A stretch of 43,789 nt of DNA from Candidatus Kaiserbacteria bacterium CG10_big_fil_rev_8_21_14_0_10_56_12 (GTDB lineage: Bacteria; Patescibacteriota; Minisyncoccia; Phycocordibacterales; Phycocordibacteraceae). The DNA lies in NCBI GenBank assembly GCA_002773355.1, contig PFBL01000011.1:1-43789 (forward strand), in the 5' to 3' direction. The position numbers and the translations under genes were made by a program. The notes under the pieces were generated by a model. The model did no database searches. It was not told the origin of the DNA and saw only the letters and a list, made by a program, of their open reading frames with translations. This document shows positions 6,398 through 14,071 of this stretch, in pieces; the first letter of the stretch is position 1, and every line of letters starts with the position of its first letter.

Positions 6398-7372
6398 ATG
6401 AAGCCTTTTGCCTACCTCAGAAAGCACAAAGAAGGTGATAACGTCCCGTATGTCGTCGGTGGCGTGGTCGAGCTCCTGCTGTTTGCCATCATCAGCATAT
6501 TCGGGCTCATCGTTGCAGACCATTTTCTCCTCGAGAGCTCGTCACTCGCCTCGGTGATCTCCTCGGTCCTCGTCGACCTTACGAACGGTGATCGTGTCGC
6601 TCATCAGCTCGGCGGGCTCGCCGTGAGTCCGGCACTCACCGCGGCGGCGCAGGCCAAGGCGAACGATATGGCAGAAAAAGGCTACTTCGCACATACATCA
6701 CCCATCGATGGGAAGAACTCGTGGTACTGGTTCCAACAGGCCGGCTATACCTTTACCTATGCTGGCGAGAATCTCGCCGTCGACTTCTCCGACTCGGTCG
6801 ACGTGGAGCGCGCTTGGATGAATTCGCCTACGCACCGGGCCAACGTCTTGAATGGGCATTTCACTCAAATTGGCATCGCGGTCGCCCGCGGCACTTACGA
6901 AGGCCGTTCGACGCTTTTTGTGGCAGAAATGTTTGGGACGCCTGCCTCAGTACGGCAACAAAACAGAGTCGTCACACTTTCGTCATCGACCATTCCGCCG
7001 ACAGAGCTCGCGCTGGCCACGGCGAGTGCTCCCTCCTCGTCTACTGAGACGGTCACTCCTGCGGCGCCGGTCACGACCACCACAGCCAACCTCGTGCTCG
7101 GGTCAGAGGCTACGGGACTGGTGGCACCCACAGGCCCCACAGCCGCGTGGTGGCAACACCTCATCACGGCACCAAAAACCGCACTGCAGTACGCCTACTA
7201 CGTGCTGAGCATTATTATCGTGCTTATTCTAGTCTACGTGACGGAACTCGAGTTCCATCGCCGACACCTCCGACACGTTGCGGCGGCTCTGGCACTCCTT
7301 CTCCTTATGGTTGCGCTCTTGGTATTTGCGAACAGTGTACTGTTCGCACAGCCGATCATCGCGGCAGTCTAG
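6398..7372 (+). CDS. CAP/SCP-domain membrane protein (YkwD-like)
   Basis: 324 aa. A membrane segment at about residues 20-42 is followed by an extracellular CAP domain (about 55-185): ALTAAAQAKANDMAEKGYFAHTSP, the GENLAVDF motif, and WMNSPTHRANVLN, all hallmarks of the SCP/PR-1/YkwD family. A Ser/Thr/Ala/Pro-rich linker (about 190-245) leads to two C-terminal membrane segments (about 256-278 and 287-312). CAP proteins are common secreted or surface proteins of these bacteria with roles in binding or proteolysis that remain unsettled. The extra C-terminal membrane helices are less usual. Confidence 0.88.
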   Translation: MKPFAYLRKHKEGDNVPYVVGGVVELLLFAIISIFGLIVADHFLLESSSLASVISSVLVDLTNGDRVAHQLGGLAVSPALTAAAQAKANDMAEKGYFAHTSPIDGKNSWYWFQQAGYTFTYAGENLAVDFSDSVDVERAWMNSPTHRANVLNGHFTQIGIAVARGTYEGRSTLFVAEMFGTPASVRQQNRVVTLSSSTIPPTELALATASAPSSSTETVTPAAPVTTTTANLVLGSEATGLVAPTGPTAAWWQHLITAPKTALQYAYYVLSIIIVLILVYVTELEFHRRHLRHVAAALALLLLMVALLVFANSVLFAQPIIAAV

Positions 7373-7381
7373 GAACCGCGC

Positions 7382-7465
7382 CTAGTAGAAGAGAGCGGGG
7401 ATGAGCGCTCCGATCATACTGAGCGCAAGTAACACCACGATAATAATTGCGAAGGCACGCTTCAT
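7382..7465 (-). CDS. 27-residue single-TM peptide
   Basis: A short open frame from ATG at 7465 to TAG at 7382-7384 encodes MKRAFAIIIVVLLALSMIGA followed by LIPALFY: a basic N-terminus and one membrane helix. A TG-C-TACTCT extended -10 box sits seven bases before the ATG, the same spacing used by larger genes here, which supports real expression. It is convergent with the CAP-domain gene. It resembles in shape the tiny DUF4044-like membrane peptides of other bacteria, but the family cannot be assigned from this length. Confidence 0.5.
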   Translation of the reverse strand: MKRAFAIIIVVLLALSMIGALIPALFY

Positions 7466-7472
7466 AGTCTCT

Positions 7473-7481
7473 AGAGTAGCA
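7473..7481 (-). promoter_or_regulatory. Extended -10 element of the 27-residue peptide gene
   Basis: TG-C-TACTCT on the minus strand, seven bases before the ATG at 7465. Confidence 0.45.
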
Positions 7482-7507
7482 AAATTCTCGGTGCGGGCAA
7501 CCTGGCG

Positions 7508-9175
7508 CTAGTGGCTGTTGGTGGTGATCATATCGCGTTCAATGTCCGCGAAGGTGCCGCCGACTTTTTTACCCGGATTGAACACGTTCTGGGGATCGAA
7601 GATCCTCTTCGTCTCTTCAAAAAGCTTCACCATGTCAGGCCCGAAGAGCATAGTGAGAAAAGGGGTGCGAATGATGCCATCATTATGTTCACCGGTGGTG
7701 GTCCCGCCCTCTGCGATAACGAGTTCGTAGACCTTGGGCGCGAGCTCGAGGACGATCTTGCGGTTCTCCGCCTTGGTGAGATCCATAAGGGGAATGAGGT
7801 GGAAATTGCCATTGCCGACGTGTCCCGCAATCGTATACACCATGTGGTCCTTATAGACATCGAGGAGCGCGTTGAGTTTGGGCAGGAACGTGGGGTAGCA
7901 TTCAGGCGGTACCACAAAGTCATCGATAAACGGCACTGGGTAGAGGTTCGTAAGATTTTTTCGCAGTAGAGAGAAGCTCTCTCTCCGCACGATCCAGTAT
8001 TTTTCAGACTCGCGTTCGTCCTTCTCGATCTTGGTGTGTACATCGAGGTCGAAGAGTGCACTGCGGGCGTCGGCGACCTTCTGGCCGGCCTCTTCGAGAG
8101 TGTCCTCTGCGAACTCGGCCATGAGCAACATCTCTGGCACGCCCCCAAAGGCGACCATCGCCGTCTCAGGGAGGAAGTCTATCCCGAGTCGCGCAGCCTT
8201 CGCCCAGCCCATCTGTTCGAGCATTTGCGGGAGGAAGTGGACCGCAAGCTCAAAGGTGTGCTTATCATACGACTCGAACGACTCTGGATTGAACGGGAGG
8301 ATCCTCCCCACAATGGTCGGTAGGATGTTGAGATCCTTCAGGAAGATGACGAGCATCGCGCGGTGCTCCTTCGGTTTGATTAATCGCAGTTTGGCGCTCG
8401 TCCACAGGGCGAGCGTGCCCTGCGAGCCGCAAATCAGTTTCGCTAGGTTTGTCGAGCCAGTGCGTTCGTCGCGTATACGCCACAGCCCGTAGCCCGCCGC
8501 ATTCTTAGAAACCTTTGGTCGGTGTGCCTCGATGAGCCGTGCGTTGTTTGTTAATAGGGGGTCGAGATTTCGATAAATCGAGCCCTCAAGGGTCGGTAGC
8601 TTCTTTTTATCCTCGACCTCTTCTGGCGTAAGCGACCCAAAGGTCGCGCGTGAGCCGTCTGAGAGTACGACATCAAGTGATTCGATGTAGCGCTCAGTCT
8701 GTCCGTACTCAAGCGTGCGTTCACCTGCAGAATTGTTCGCTACGATGCCGCCCATTGCGCACAGCTCGCGCGACGCGGGGTAGGAGGGGAGGATCAGGTT
8801 TTTTTCGAGTGTTGCCTTCTCGAAGTCTCGGTAGAATACGCCCGGCTCGGTGATGGCGTAGTCGCTCCCCACCTCGCCCATGTGGTTGAAGTATTTGGTA
8901 AACGAGACAACGACGCTGGTCGTGAGGGAGCCTCCCGACATGTCGGTCGCCGCCGCACGCGCGGTCAGCGAGACATCCAGGCCCTCTGCGCGCGCCCGCG
9001 CGATCTCGTCAACAAGGCTCGCGAGGTCTTTGGCGTCCTTTGGGTAGACGATGAGCGATGGCGTGCGTGTGAAGAGCGATGCATCACGACTAAAAATCTT
9101 TAGTGTTGCGGGATCATCGCTCACGTCGCCGCGGAGCACCTTGGCCAGGCGCTGTTTCAAGTCGTCGGTGGACAT
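7508..9175 (-). CDS. FAD-linked oxidase, GlcD/D-lactate dehydrogenase type
   Basis: 555 aa. The open frame extends further upstream, but the start at 9175 is preferred because a TATACT box (9182-9187) lies six bases before this ATG. The N-terminal half is a PCMH-type FAD-binding domain (SLTARAAATDMSGGSL; ITEPGVFYRDFEKATLEKN; CAMGGIVANNSAG; GSQGTLALWTSAKLRL). The C-terminal half matches FAD-oxidase C with GHVGNGNFHLIPLMD and EGGTTTGEHNDGI, and it ends in FDPQNVFNPGKKVGG. Such flavoproteins oxidise 2-hydroxy acids such as D-lactate or glycolate. No Fe-S domain is fused. The electron acceptor and substrate cannot be read from the sequence. Confidence 0.88.
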   Translation of the reverse strand: MSTDDLKQRLAKVLRGDVSDDPATLKIFSRDASLFTRTPSLIVYPKDAKDLASLVDEIARARAEGLDVSLTARAAATDMSGGSLTTSVVVSFTKYFNHMGEVGSDYAITEPGVFYRDFEKATLEKNLILPSYPASRELCAMGGIVANNSAGERTLEYGQTERYIESLDVVLSDGSRATFGSLTPEEVEDKKKLPTLEGSIYRNLDPLLTNNARLIEAHRPKVSKNAAGYGLWRIRDERTGSTNLAKLICGSQGTLALWTSAKLRLIKPKEHRAMLVIFLKDLNILPTIVGRILPFNPESFESYDKHTFELAVHFLPQMLEQMGWAKAARLGIDFLPETAMVAFGGVPEMLLMAEFAEDTLEEAGQKVADARSALFDLDVHTKIEKDERESEKYWIVRRESFSLLRKNLTNLYPVPFIDDFVVPPECYPTFLPKLNALLDVYKDHMVYTIAGHVGNGNFHLIPLMDLTKAENRKIVLELAPKVYELVIAEGGTTTGEHNDGIIRTPFLTMLFGPDMVKLFEETKRIFDPQNVFNPGKKVGGTFADIERDMITTNSH

Positions 9176-9181
9176 GTACCT

Positions 9182-9187
9182 AGTATA
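9182..9187 (-). promoter_or_regulatory. -10 box of the FAD oxidase gene
   Basis: TATACT on the minus strand, six bases before the ATG at 9175. It decides the start codon of this gene. Confidence 0.55.
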
Positions 9188-9233
9188 CCCGCTCGATTCG
9201 CCAAAGTGGCGCCATGCTGTACACTGCCTGCAT

Positions 9234-9500
9234 ATGATTGATCCCACCAAAGTAGATCTCGACCAGCTACCCAAAAAGTTTTGTGACGGTGCCATTGGCG
9301 CCTACAACAAAGAAGTCTTCACCTTCATCCTCACGTCGGGCAATAGTCTCGACTCATTTGCGACCACGCCACAGATCATGAAGAGCATTGCCCTGTGGAT
9401 GAGCACCCAGTTGGAAAACTACGAGAAGCAGTTTGGTGCTATCAAGATGGAGCCACCAGAAATTCAAAGTCCATTACAGGCGGCCGACCTGGGGAAGTAG
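9234..9500 (+). CDS. DUF3467-like small protein
   Basis: 88 aa. The start ATG at 9234 follows a TACACT box (9220-9225); the longer frame upstream overlaps the divergent oxidase and is rejected. The protein has the pattern of DUF3467: a strand-like segment (EVFTFILTSG), then TPQIMKSIALWM, then a helix ending in LENYEKQFG. The family is small, cytoplasmic and of unknown function; the match is by eye. Confidence 0.6.
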   Translation: MIDPTKVDLDQLPKKFCDGAIGAYNKEVFTFILTSGNSLDSFATTPQIMKSIALWMSTQLENYEKQFGAIKMEPPEIQSPLQAADLGK

Positions 9501-9537
9501 CGCGTAGCGGCGTGCGCGCTACGGTATACTTGATGCC

Positions 9538-9771
9538 ATGAGTCCTGAGGAATACCGGGCGGTTGTCGAACATCTCGAGTAGATTAACAACCAACTCGCG
9601 CGGCAGAATTCGCTACGGCGTATGTTCTCGGTGGGTATCGTGTACGGCATAGGATTCTTTATCGGCTCGGCGATTATCGCAACAATCGCGCTCGGCGTGT
9701 TCGGTCCGTTCTTCGCACAGATCCCCTGGGTGCACGACTCGTTCGTGACGGGCGCCACACTCTTGCACTGA
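9538..9771 (+). pseudogene. DUF5665-like membrane protein gene with an in-frame TAG
   Basis: The frame from ATG 9538 to TGA 9769-9771 would encode 77 residues: MSPEEYRAVVEHLE, then TAG at 9580-9582, then INNQLARQNSLRRMFSVG and a hydrophobic segment (YGIGFFIGSAIIATIALGVFG). N-terminal helix plus one membrane region is the shape of DUF5665 proteins, common in these bacteria. A TATACT box at 9525-9530 lies seven bases before the ATG, so the gene retains a promoter. One base change explains the stop (for example AAG, CAG or GAG to TAG). Restart at ATG 9619 region is possible. Either a young pseudogene or a sequence error. Confidence 0.6.
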
Positions 9772-9817
9772 GTCAAAGATTATTGCGCACTGAGTACACA
9801 CGGTGTAGCATACCAAC

Positions 9818-12415
9818 ATGTCCCACACCAAGCTCTTCGGCGTTGGCATACTCCTTATCACCGCCGGAGCACTGGTGCTCCCAGGGCGTGCGAACGCCAT
9901 CATCTCGACGTACGCACAGCTCGATGCGAGTGGCATCATGAAAGGGTCACCCAGTGATATGTCGCCACAACCCACGATTAACTCGGGGAGCATCGGTAAC
10001 ATCTATCTCCTCGGCGAGCCGGCGTACATCACCTTTACTATTCGAGATCCGCAGGCGAGTAACGTAGCGAAAACACCGTGGGTGATCTGTCTTGATCCTT
10101 ATTCCCCCTATAGCACTGAAAAGTTCGACTGCCGGACGAGCATGCAGAAGTATTTCTTTACCGATACCGATCGAGACATATTGTTCAGACGGCCTTTTCC
10201 ACACCTTCACACGCCTGATGGGCTTCACCTTTACGACCTGGCCGAACGGCTATCGGCCAGTCGAGATCGGGCTCGCAGGTCTATCGCCCGAGCCGAATGG
10301 TACACAGGTGAAAAGTAATGCGGCAGAAACGATTCCTGCCGTGCTCATCAACCAGGCGTATCTCCCGTGTCGCGAAACCGGGTGCCCGTCAGACGTGCTC
10401 TTCTTGCCCGGCTTCGAGGGCAGTCGACTCTACTATCGGGACGTATTACATAGAGAACATCAGGTCTGGGAGCCCGACGTGTTCACTGACATTCCCTATC
10501 TCAAGATGAACGCCGACGGGACGAGCAAATACCCGCTCTACACCAAGGACATTATCGGTACAATCCAAGAGCACAACCCGCTCGCGACCAAGATTGCGAA
10601 CACCTTCGGCAAGAATCTCGATGTGTACAAGAGCTTCACTACCTATCTCGACACGCTTGTGGCGTCGAGCACCTTCAAGTTCCAGCACTGGCAGTCCTAT
10701 CCCTATGATTGGCGCTATGATGTGCGCGATATCGTAAATAATGGCACCACCACCATGATGCCAGACGGCACGATCAAGCAGGTGTACCTCAAGGATACGA
10801 TCATCGCTATGGCGTCGTCGTCACCCACGGGGCGGGTGACCCTTGTGGCGCACAGCGATGGCGGTTTGCTCGCGAAGGCCGCCGCGATATCGTTCGGTGC
10901 CGACGCGCCGAAATATATCGACCATATCATCATGGTCGGCACGCCCCAGCTCGGGACACCCAGTGATATCGCGGCGATGCTCCATGGCGATGAGCAGGAA
11001 GCCGGGATGGGCATGGTCATTGACGCGCACGGTGCGCGTGCAGTGGCCGATACGTTACCATGAGCCTACGGTCTCTTACCGAGCACTGCCTATTTCGCTC
11101 ACGTGTCTGATCCTGTCGTGTCGTTCGACTCGAGTGGCACGCTCACACAGACCCTCGCGTCGAACTATGGGAGTACGCTGACCACGCAGAACGCGCTCGC
11201 CCGCTTTCTTACAGACGCGGCGCAGTTGGACGCGAAGCTCGGACATGCAGGCGCACTCATAACTCCACAAGCGCTCTCTCAGACACTGATCGACAAAGCG
11301 TCCGCGACGCATGCGGCACTCGACTCGTGGGTGCAGCCCTGGGGTCTTGTGGTCAGCACCATTGCAGGGTGGGGGCAAAACACCGTCAAAGCGTTGTCAT
11401 ACACCACCGGCTCGTCGCGGATCATGTGCTCGAGTCTTACGTTCGTCATCGCCCTGAGCGAGGATGCCTGTGCATCTACTCCCGCGATCTCGCATACGCT
11501 GACAGAGACTCAGGACGGTGATGGCACGGTCGTGACGGGCAGTGCGGCTGGAGGTGGGGAAGAGATTTTTACTTCAATGCTTCGAGGTATCAAGAAGATG
11601 GGAAGGGACATATTATCCATCAAAATCTTTTTTCAAGCGCGCCTATACAGAACGTTATTGCAGACATTCTCAGCGGGTCGAACCCGCGTGACGAGGCCTA
11701 CATCTCTCTAACCAGGCCTACCGAAGGGACTAATCCGCTTACTCTGCGGATCAGCTCGCATTCGCCCGTGAACACCGTCGTTACCGACGCGAGTGGCAGG
11801 CAGACCGGCGTGGTACCCATGCCGGGTACAGACTTCGCCGGGATCAAGCGCGATATCCCCGGTAGCTCGGTACAGACCGTAGGCAACGAGCAGTATATAC
11901 AGGTGCCAAAGAGCGGCACCTACGAGGTGAGCGCGGTGGGGTACGCAAGTGGCCCCACGACACTCACTATTGATACGCTGGATAGTCATAGTACGGTGAC
12001 GGCGAGTGAGACCTTTACGAGAATCCCGACTACCTACCACTCGACGATCATGCTCTCGGTGGTGAACGGATCCTCGACCGCTCCAGCGGTCGACGTGACC
12101 GGCGACGGCATGCCCGACTTCACGGTCGTGTCATCGGCTCCGGGCACCGACCCGCTGGCCACTCTGCCGCTCTCGGCGCGACAAAATCACCAGCTCATGG
12201 CGCGTCTGCGAGAGCTCGTGCGACAGCTCACCATACACCGGTCGAACACGAAGCAGACCCTGAAACTCATCGACAAGATCGAGAAAGATGTACAGAAAGA
12301 CGTATCGCTCTATCTGCGCTCGCAGGAGCGCGGGCGCAGCACCACGCTCGACATGCCACCCGATCAAGCCGAGGCCATCCTCTCTATGCTGAGTGAGTTG
12401 CGAGAATTGATATGA
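9818..12415 (+). pseudogene. LCAT/PGAP1-like alpha/beta-hydrolase (lipase), broken by frameshifts and a stop
   Basis: Four adjoining open stretches form one protein of about 865 residues: signal peptide (9818, ending ..GRANA), Ig-like region, hydrolase core, and a C-terminal helical tail. The core has DVLFLPGFEGSRLYYR, HWQSYPYDWRYD, and the nucleophile elbow VAHSDGG (about 10848-10865), as in lecithin:cholesterol acyltransferase-like lipases. Damage: a shift of frame between about 10160 and 10230 (one surplus base), an in-frame TGA at 11061-11063 inside DTLP(stop)AYGLLPS, and a second shift at the T6 run 11628-11633 (one T too few). Codon use and reading on both sides stay gene-like, so decay is recent or these are sequence errors. 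Confidence 0.75.
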
Positions 12416-12870
12416 CGCTCGCACACAAGAAAGCCCTCGTCTTTGTGCTTGCTGGGGTTACGTATTTGGCTGGCCAGTACTTTCGCGGAGTCTGGTTTCT
12501 TCATCTTTCAATAGGCACTTGCAAGAACAGTGTTGATGATTGGGGCGTGTTTTGCAATTCGCCTTACGTGGGGACTCTCGGTTGGCCCCTTATCGACTTG
12601 GGTGCGATGATGTTGGTCGTGGCCATCGTGCTCCTCTTAGCAAATGCAGAAACGTTTCATAGGTGGCTGAAGTTCACTCTCTATTACGTCCCCATCGTCG
12701 TCTTGCTTGATCTACTGATCTACCCGATGAGCTCTGGCATTGGGTTTATTATGAGTGGCCCGCCGCTGGGCTATGAAAAGGGCATCTATCCCTTCGGGAA
12801 GCTGTTCGTACTTATCACGATTGGGATCGTGCTATGGGGATGGATTCGTGCGCACCGCGCGAAGGCGTGA
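12412..12870 (+). CDS. Four-TM membrane protein, possibly SPase II (LspA)-like in shape
   Basis: 152 aa. The start overlaps the stop of the hydrolase gene in ATGA, so the two were probably translated together. Four hydrophobic segments can be seen, at about residues 8-28, 58-80, 86-108 and 128-147. Length and four-helix layout recall lipoprotein signal peptidase, and the family also has an aspartate pair, but the family motifs are not clear here, so I do not assign that function. It is an integral membrane protein of unknown role. Confidence 0.6.
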   Translation: MTLAHKKALVFVLAGVTYLAGQYFRGVWFLHLSIGTCKNSVDDWGVFCNSPYVGTLGWPLIDLGAMMLVVAIVLLLANAETFHRWLKFTLYYVPIVVLLDLLIYPMSSGIGFIMSGPPLGYEKGIYPFGKLFVLITIGIVLWGWIRAHRAKA

Positions 12871-12910
12871 TACTCCGGTCGCATCGATTTTTATGTGCTA
12901 GGATAGTCCT

Positions 12911-12928
12911 ACAACTTGAGCAAGTTGT
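12911..12928 (+). other. Hairpin at the 5' edge of the metK leader
   Basis: ACAACTT-GAGC-AAGTTGT forms a 7-bp perfect hairpin whose right arm overlaps the 5' strand of riboswitch helix P1. It may compete with P1 or protect the 5' end of the RNA. A possible extended -10 (TG-C-TAGGAT, about 12896-12904) lies just upstream. Confidence 0.4.
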
Positions 12929-13026
12929 ATCAAGAGGCAGTGAGAGAATTGGCTTTATGACCTGCCGGCAGCACTGAGGAACTTCCTCGTAAGTGTGCCA
13001 ACTCCAACCCGCTCGGGAAAGATACG
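12924..13026 (+). promoter_or_regulatory. SAM-I riboswitch controlling metK
   Basis: The leader shows the SAM-I aptamer in order: helix P1 GTATC (12927-12931) with GATAC (13021-13025); the conserved ATCAAGAG; P2 GCAG with CTGC around TTGGC...ATGA; GGCAGC; helix P3 GCACT...AGTGT capped by GAGGAA-C-TTCCTC; the conserved TGCCAACTCC; a short P4 CCCG/CGGG; and the closing GAAAGAT. SAM-I RNAs bind S-adenosylmethionine and turn off downstream genes when SAM is high. It lies 70 bases before metK, the SAM synthase gene, with a hairpin and T-rich tract between them. Confidence 0.9.
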
Positions 13027-13033
13027 CCGGTAC

Positions 13034-13061
13034 GCCGCTCACGCGGCACACGTCTTTTCTT
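13034..13061 (+). terminator. Riboswitch terminator-like hairpin before metK
   Basis: GCCGC-TCAC-GCGGC (13034-13047) is followed by a T-rich tract (CTTTTCTTATTATT from 13054). Directly after the SAM-I aptamer this is the expected expression platform. The stem is short, so the exact switch structure is uncertain. Confidence 0.55.
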
Positions 13062-13095
13062 ATTATTCACGTGAGTACGTTATTGATGACATATC

Positions 13096-14034
13096 ATGAT
13101 TAGAACTGCAGAATTTGTGAGCCCGGGCCACCCGGATAAGCGTTGTGACTTTATTGCTGACAGCTTACTCGACGCGTATCTCGCAGGCGATCCACAGAGT
13201 CGTGTCGCCGTCGAGATTATGGGCGGCCACAACCTCATCACGATTAATGGCGAGGTTACCTCCTCGGCGAAGCCGGACATTGTCGGTATTGTGCGGGGGA
13301 TCGTCGGTGCCGAATACAAGGTGATTGAGAACATTGCACAGCAAAGTAGGGAGATTGGTCGCGGCGTCGACACCGGAGGCGCCGGCGATCAGGGCATCAT
13401 GAAGGGCTATGCGACCAGCGAGACCGAGACCCTCATGCCACTCGAATATGAGCTCGCGCGCACCCTGTGCCAGAAGATTTATGAGGTGTATCCGTTTGAC
13501 GGCAAGACACAGGTAACGGTCGAAGATGGCGTGGTAACCGTGGCTATCGCCAGCTTCCAGAACAGCAAAAATGTGGACCTCTTGCCACTCGTCAAGAAGG
13601 AGATCGACGCAAAGGAGTACCTGCTCAACGTCGCGGGAGAGTGGACGCAGGGTGGATTCGATGCCGACACTGGCCTCTCGGGTCGTAAGCTCATCGTGGA
13701 TAACTATGGCCCGGAGATCGCCATTGGCGGAGGCTCGTTCTCGGGCAAGGATTACACCAAGGTAGACCGCTCGGGTGCCTACATGTGCCGGCGCAGTGCG
13801 GTCGATCTGCTCCGCGCGCGCAAGGCGAAGACCGTGCATACCAAACTTGCCTATGCGATTGGCAAACCGGAGCCTGTCATGGCCGTTGCAGTTATCGACG
13901 GTGTCGAAGAGCAGATCACCGGATACGACCTGACACCGCTCGGCATCAAAAAGGCCCTCAAGCTCGACACGGTCAAATTCGCTGATACCTGCACGTGGGG
14001 GCACTTCGGTCGCGGGTTTACCTGGGACGTATAG
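13096..14034 (+). CDS. metK: S-adenosylmethionine synthase
   Basis: 312 aa, clearly shorter than the usual 380-400. It makes SAM from methionine and ATP in the cytoplasm. Signatures: GHPDK at 11-15, the ATP-binding GAGDQG at 95-100, DADTGLSGRK near 189-198, and GGGSFSGKDYTKVDRSGAYM near 211-230. The GAGDQG and GGGSFSGKD motifs are the two MetK PROSITE-type signatures. The missing length seems to come from loops in the N-terminal and central parts, a reduced form seen in small genomes. It is governed by the SAM-I riboswitch at 12924-13026. Confidence 0.96.
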   Translation: MIRTAEFVSPGHPDKRCDFIADSLLDAYLAGDPQSRVAVEIMGGHNLITINGEVTSSAKPDIVGIVRGIVGAEYKVIENIAQQSREIGRGVDTGGAGDQGIMKGYATSETETLMPLEYELARTLCQKIYEVYPFDGKTQVTVEDGVVTVAIASFQNSKNVDLLPLVKKEIDAKEYLLNVAGEWTQGGFDADTGLSGRKLIVDNYGPEIAIGGGSFSGKDYTKVDRSGAYMCRRSAVDLLRARKAKTVHTKLAYAIGKPEPVMAVAVIDGVEEQITGYDLTPLGIKKALKLDTVKFADTCTWGHFGRGFTWDV

Positions 14035-14055
14035 ACCGTGCGGCCACAGCGTGCG

Positions 14056-14064
14056 TGTTAGAAT
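14056..14064 (+). promoter_or_regulatory. Extended -10 element of the metalloprotease gene
   Basis: TG-T-TAGAAT, seven bases before the ATG at 14072. It supports this start over the in-frame GTG at 14051. Confidence 0.55.
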
Positions 14065-14071
14065 TGGGTGC

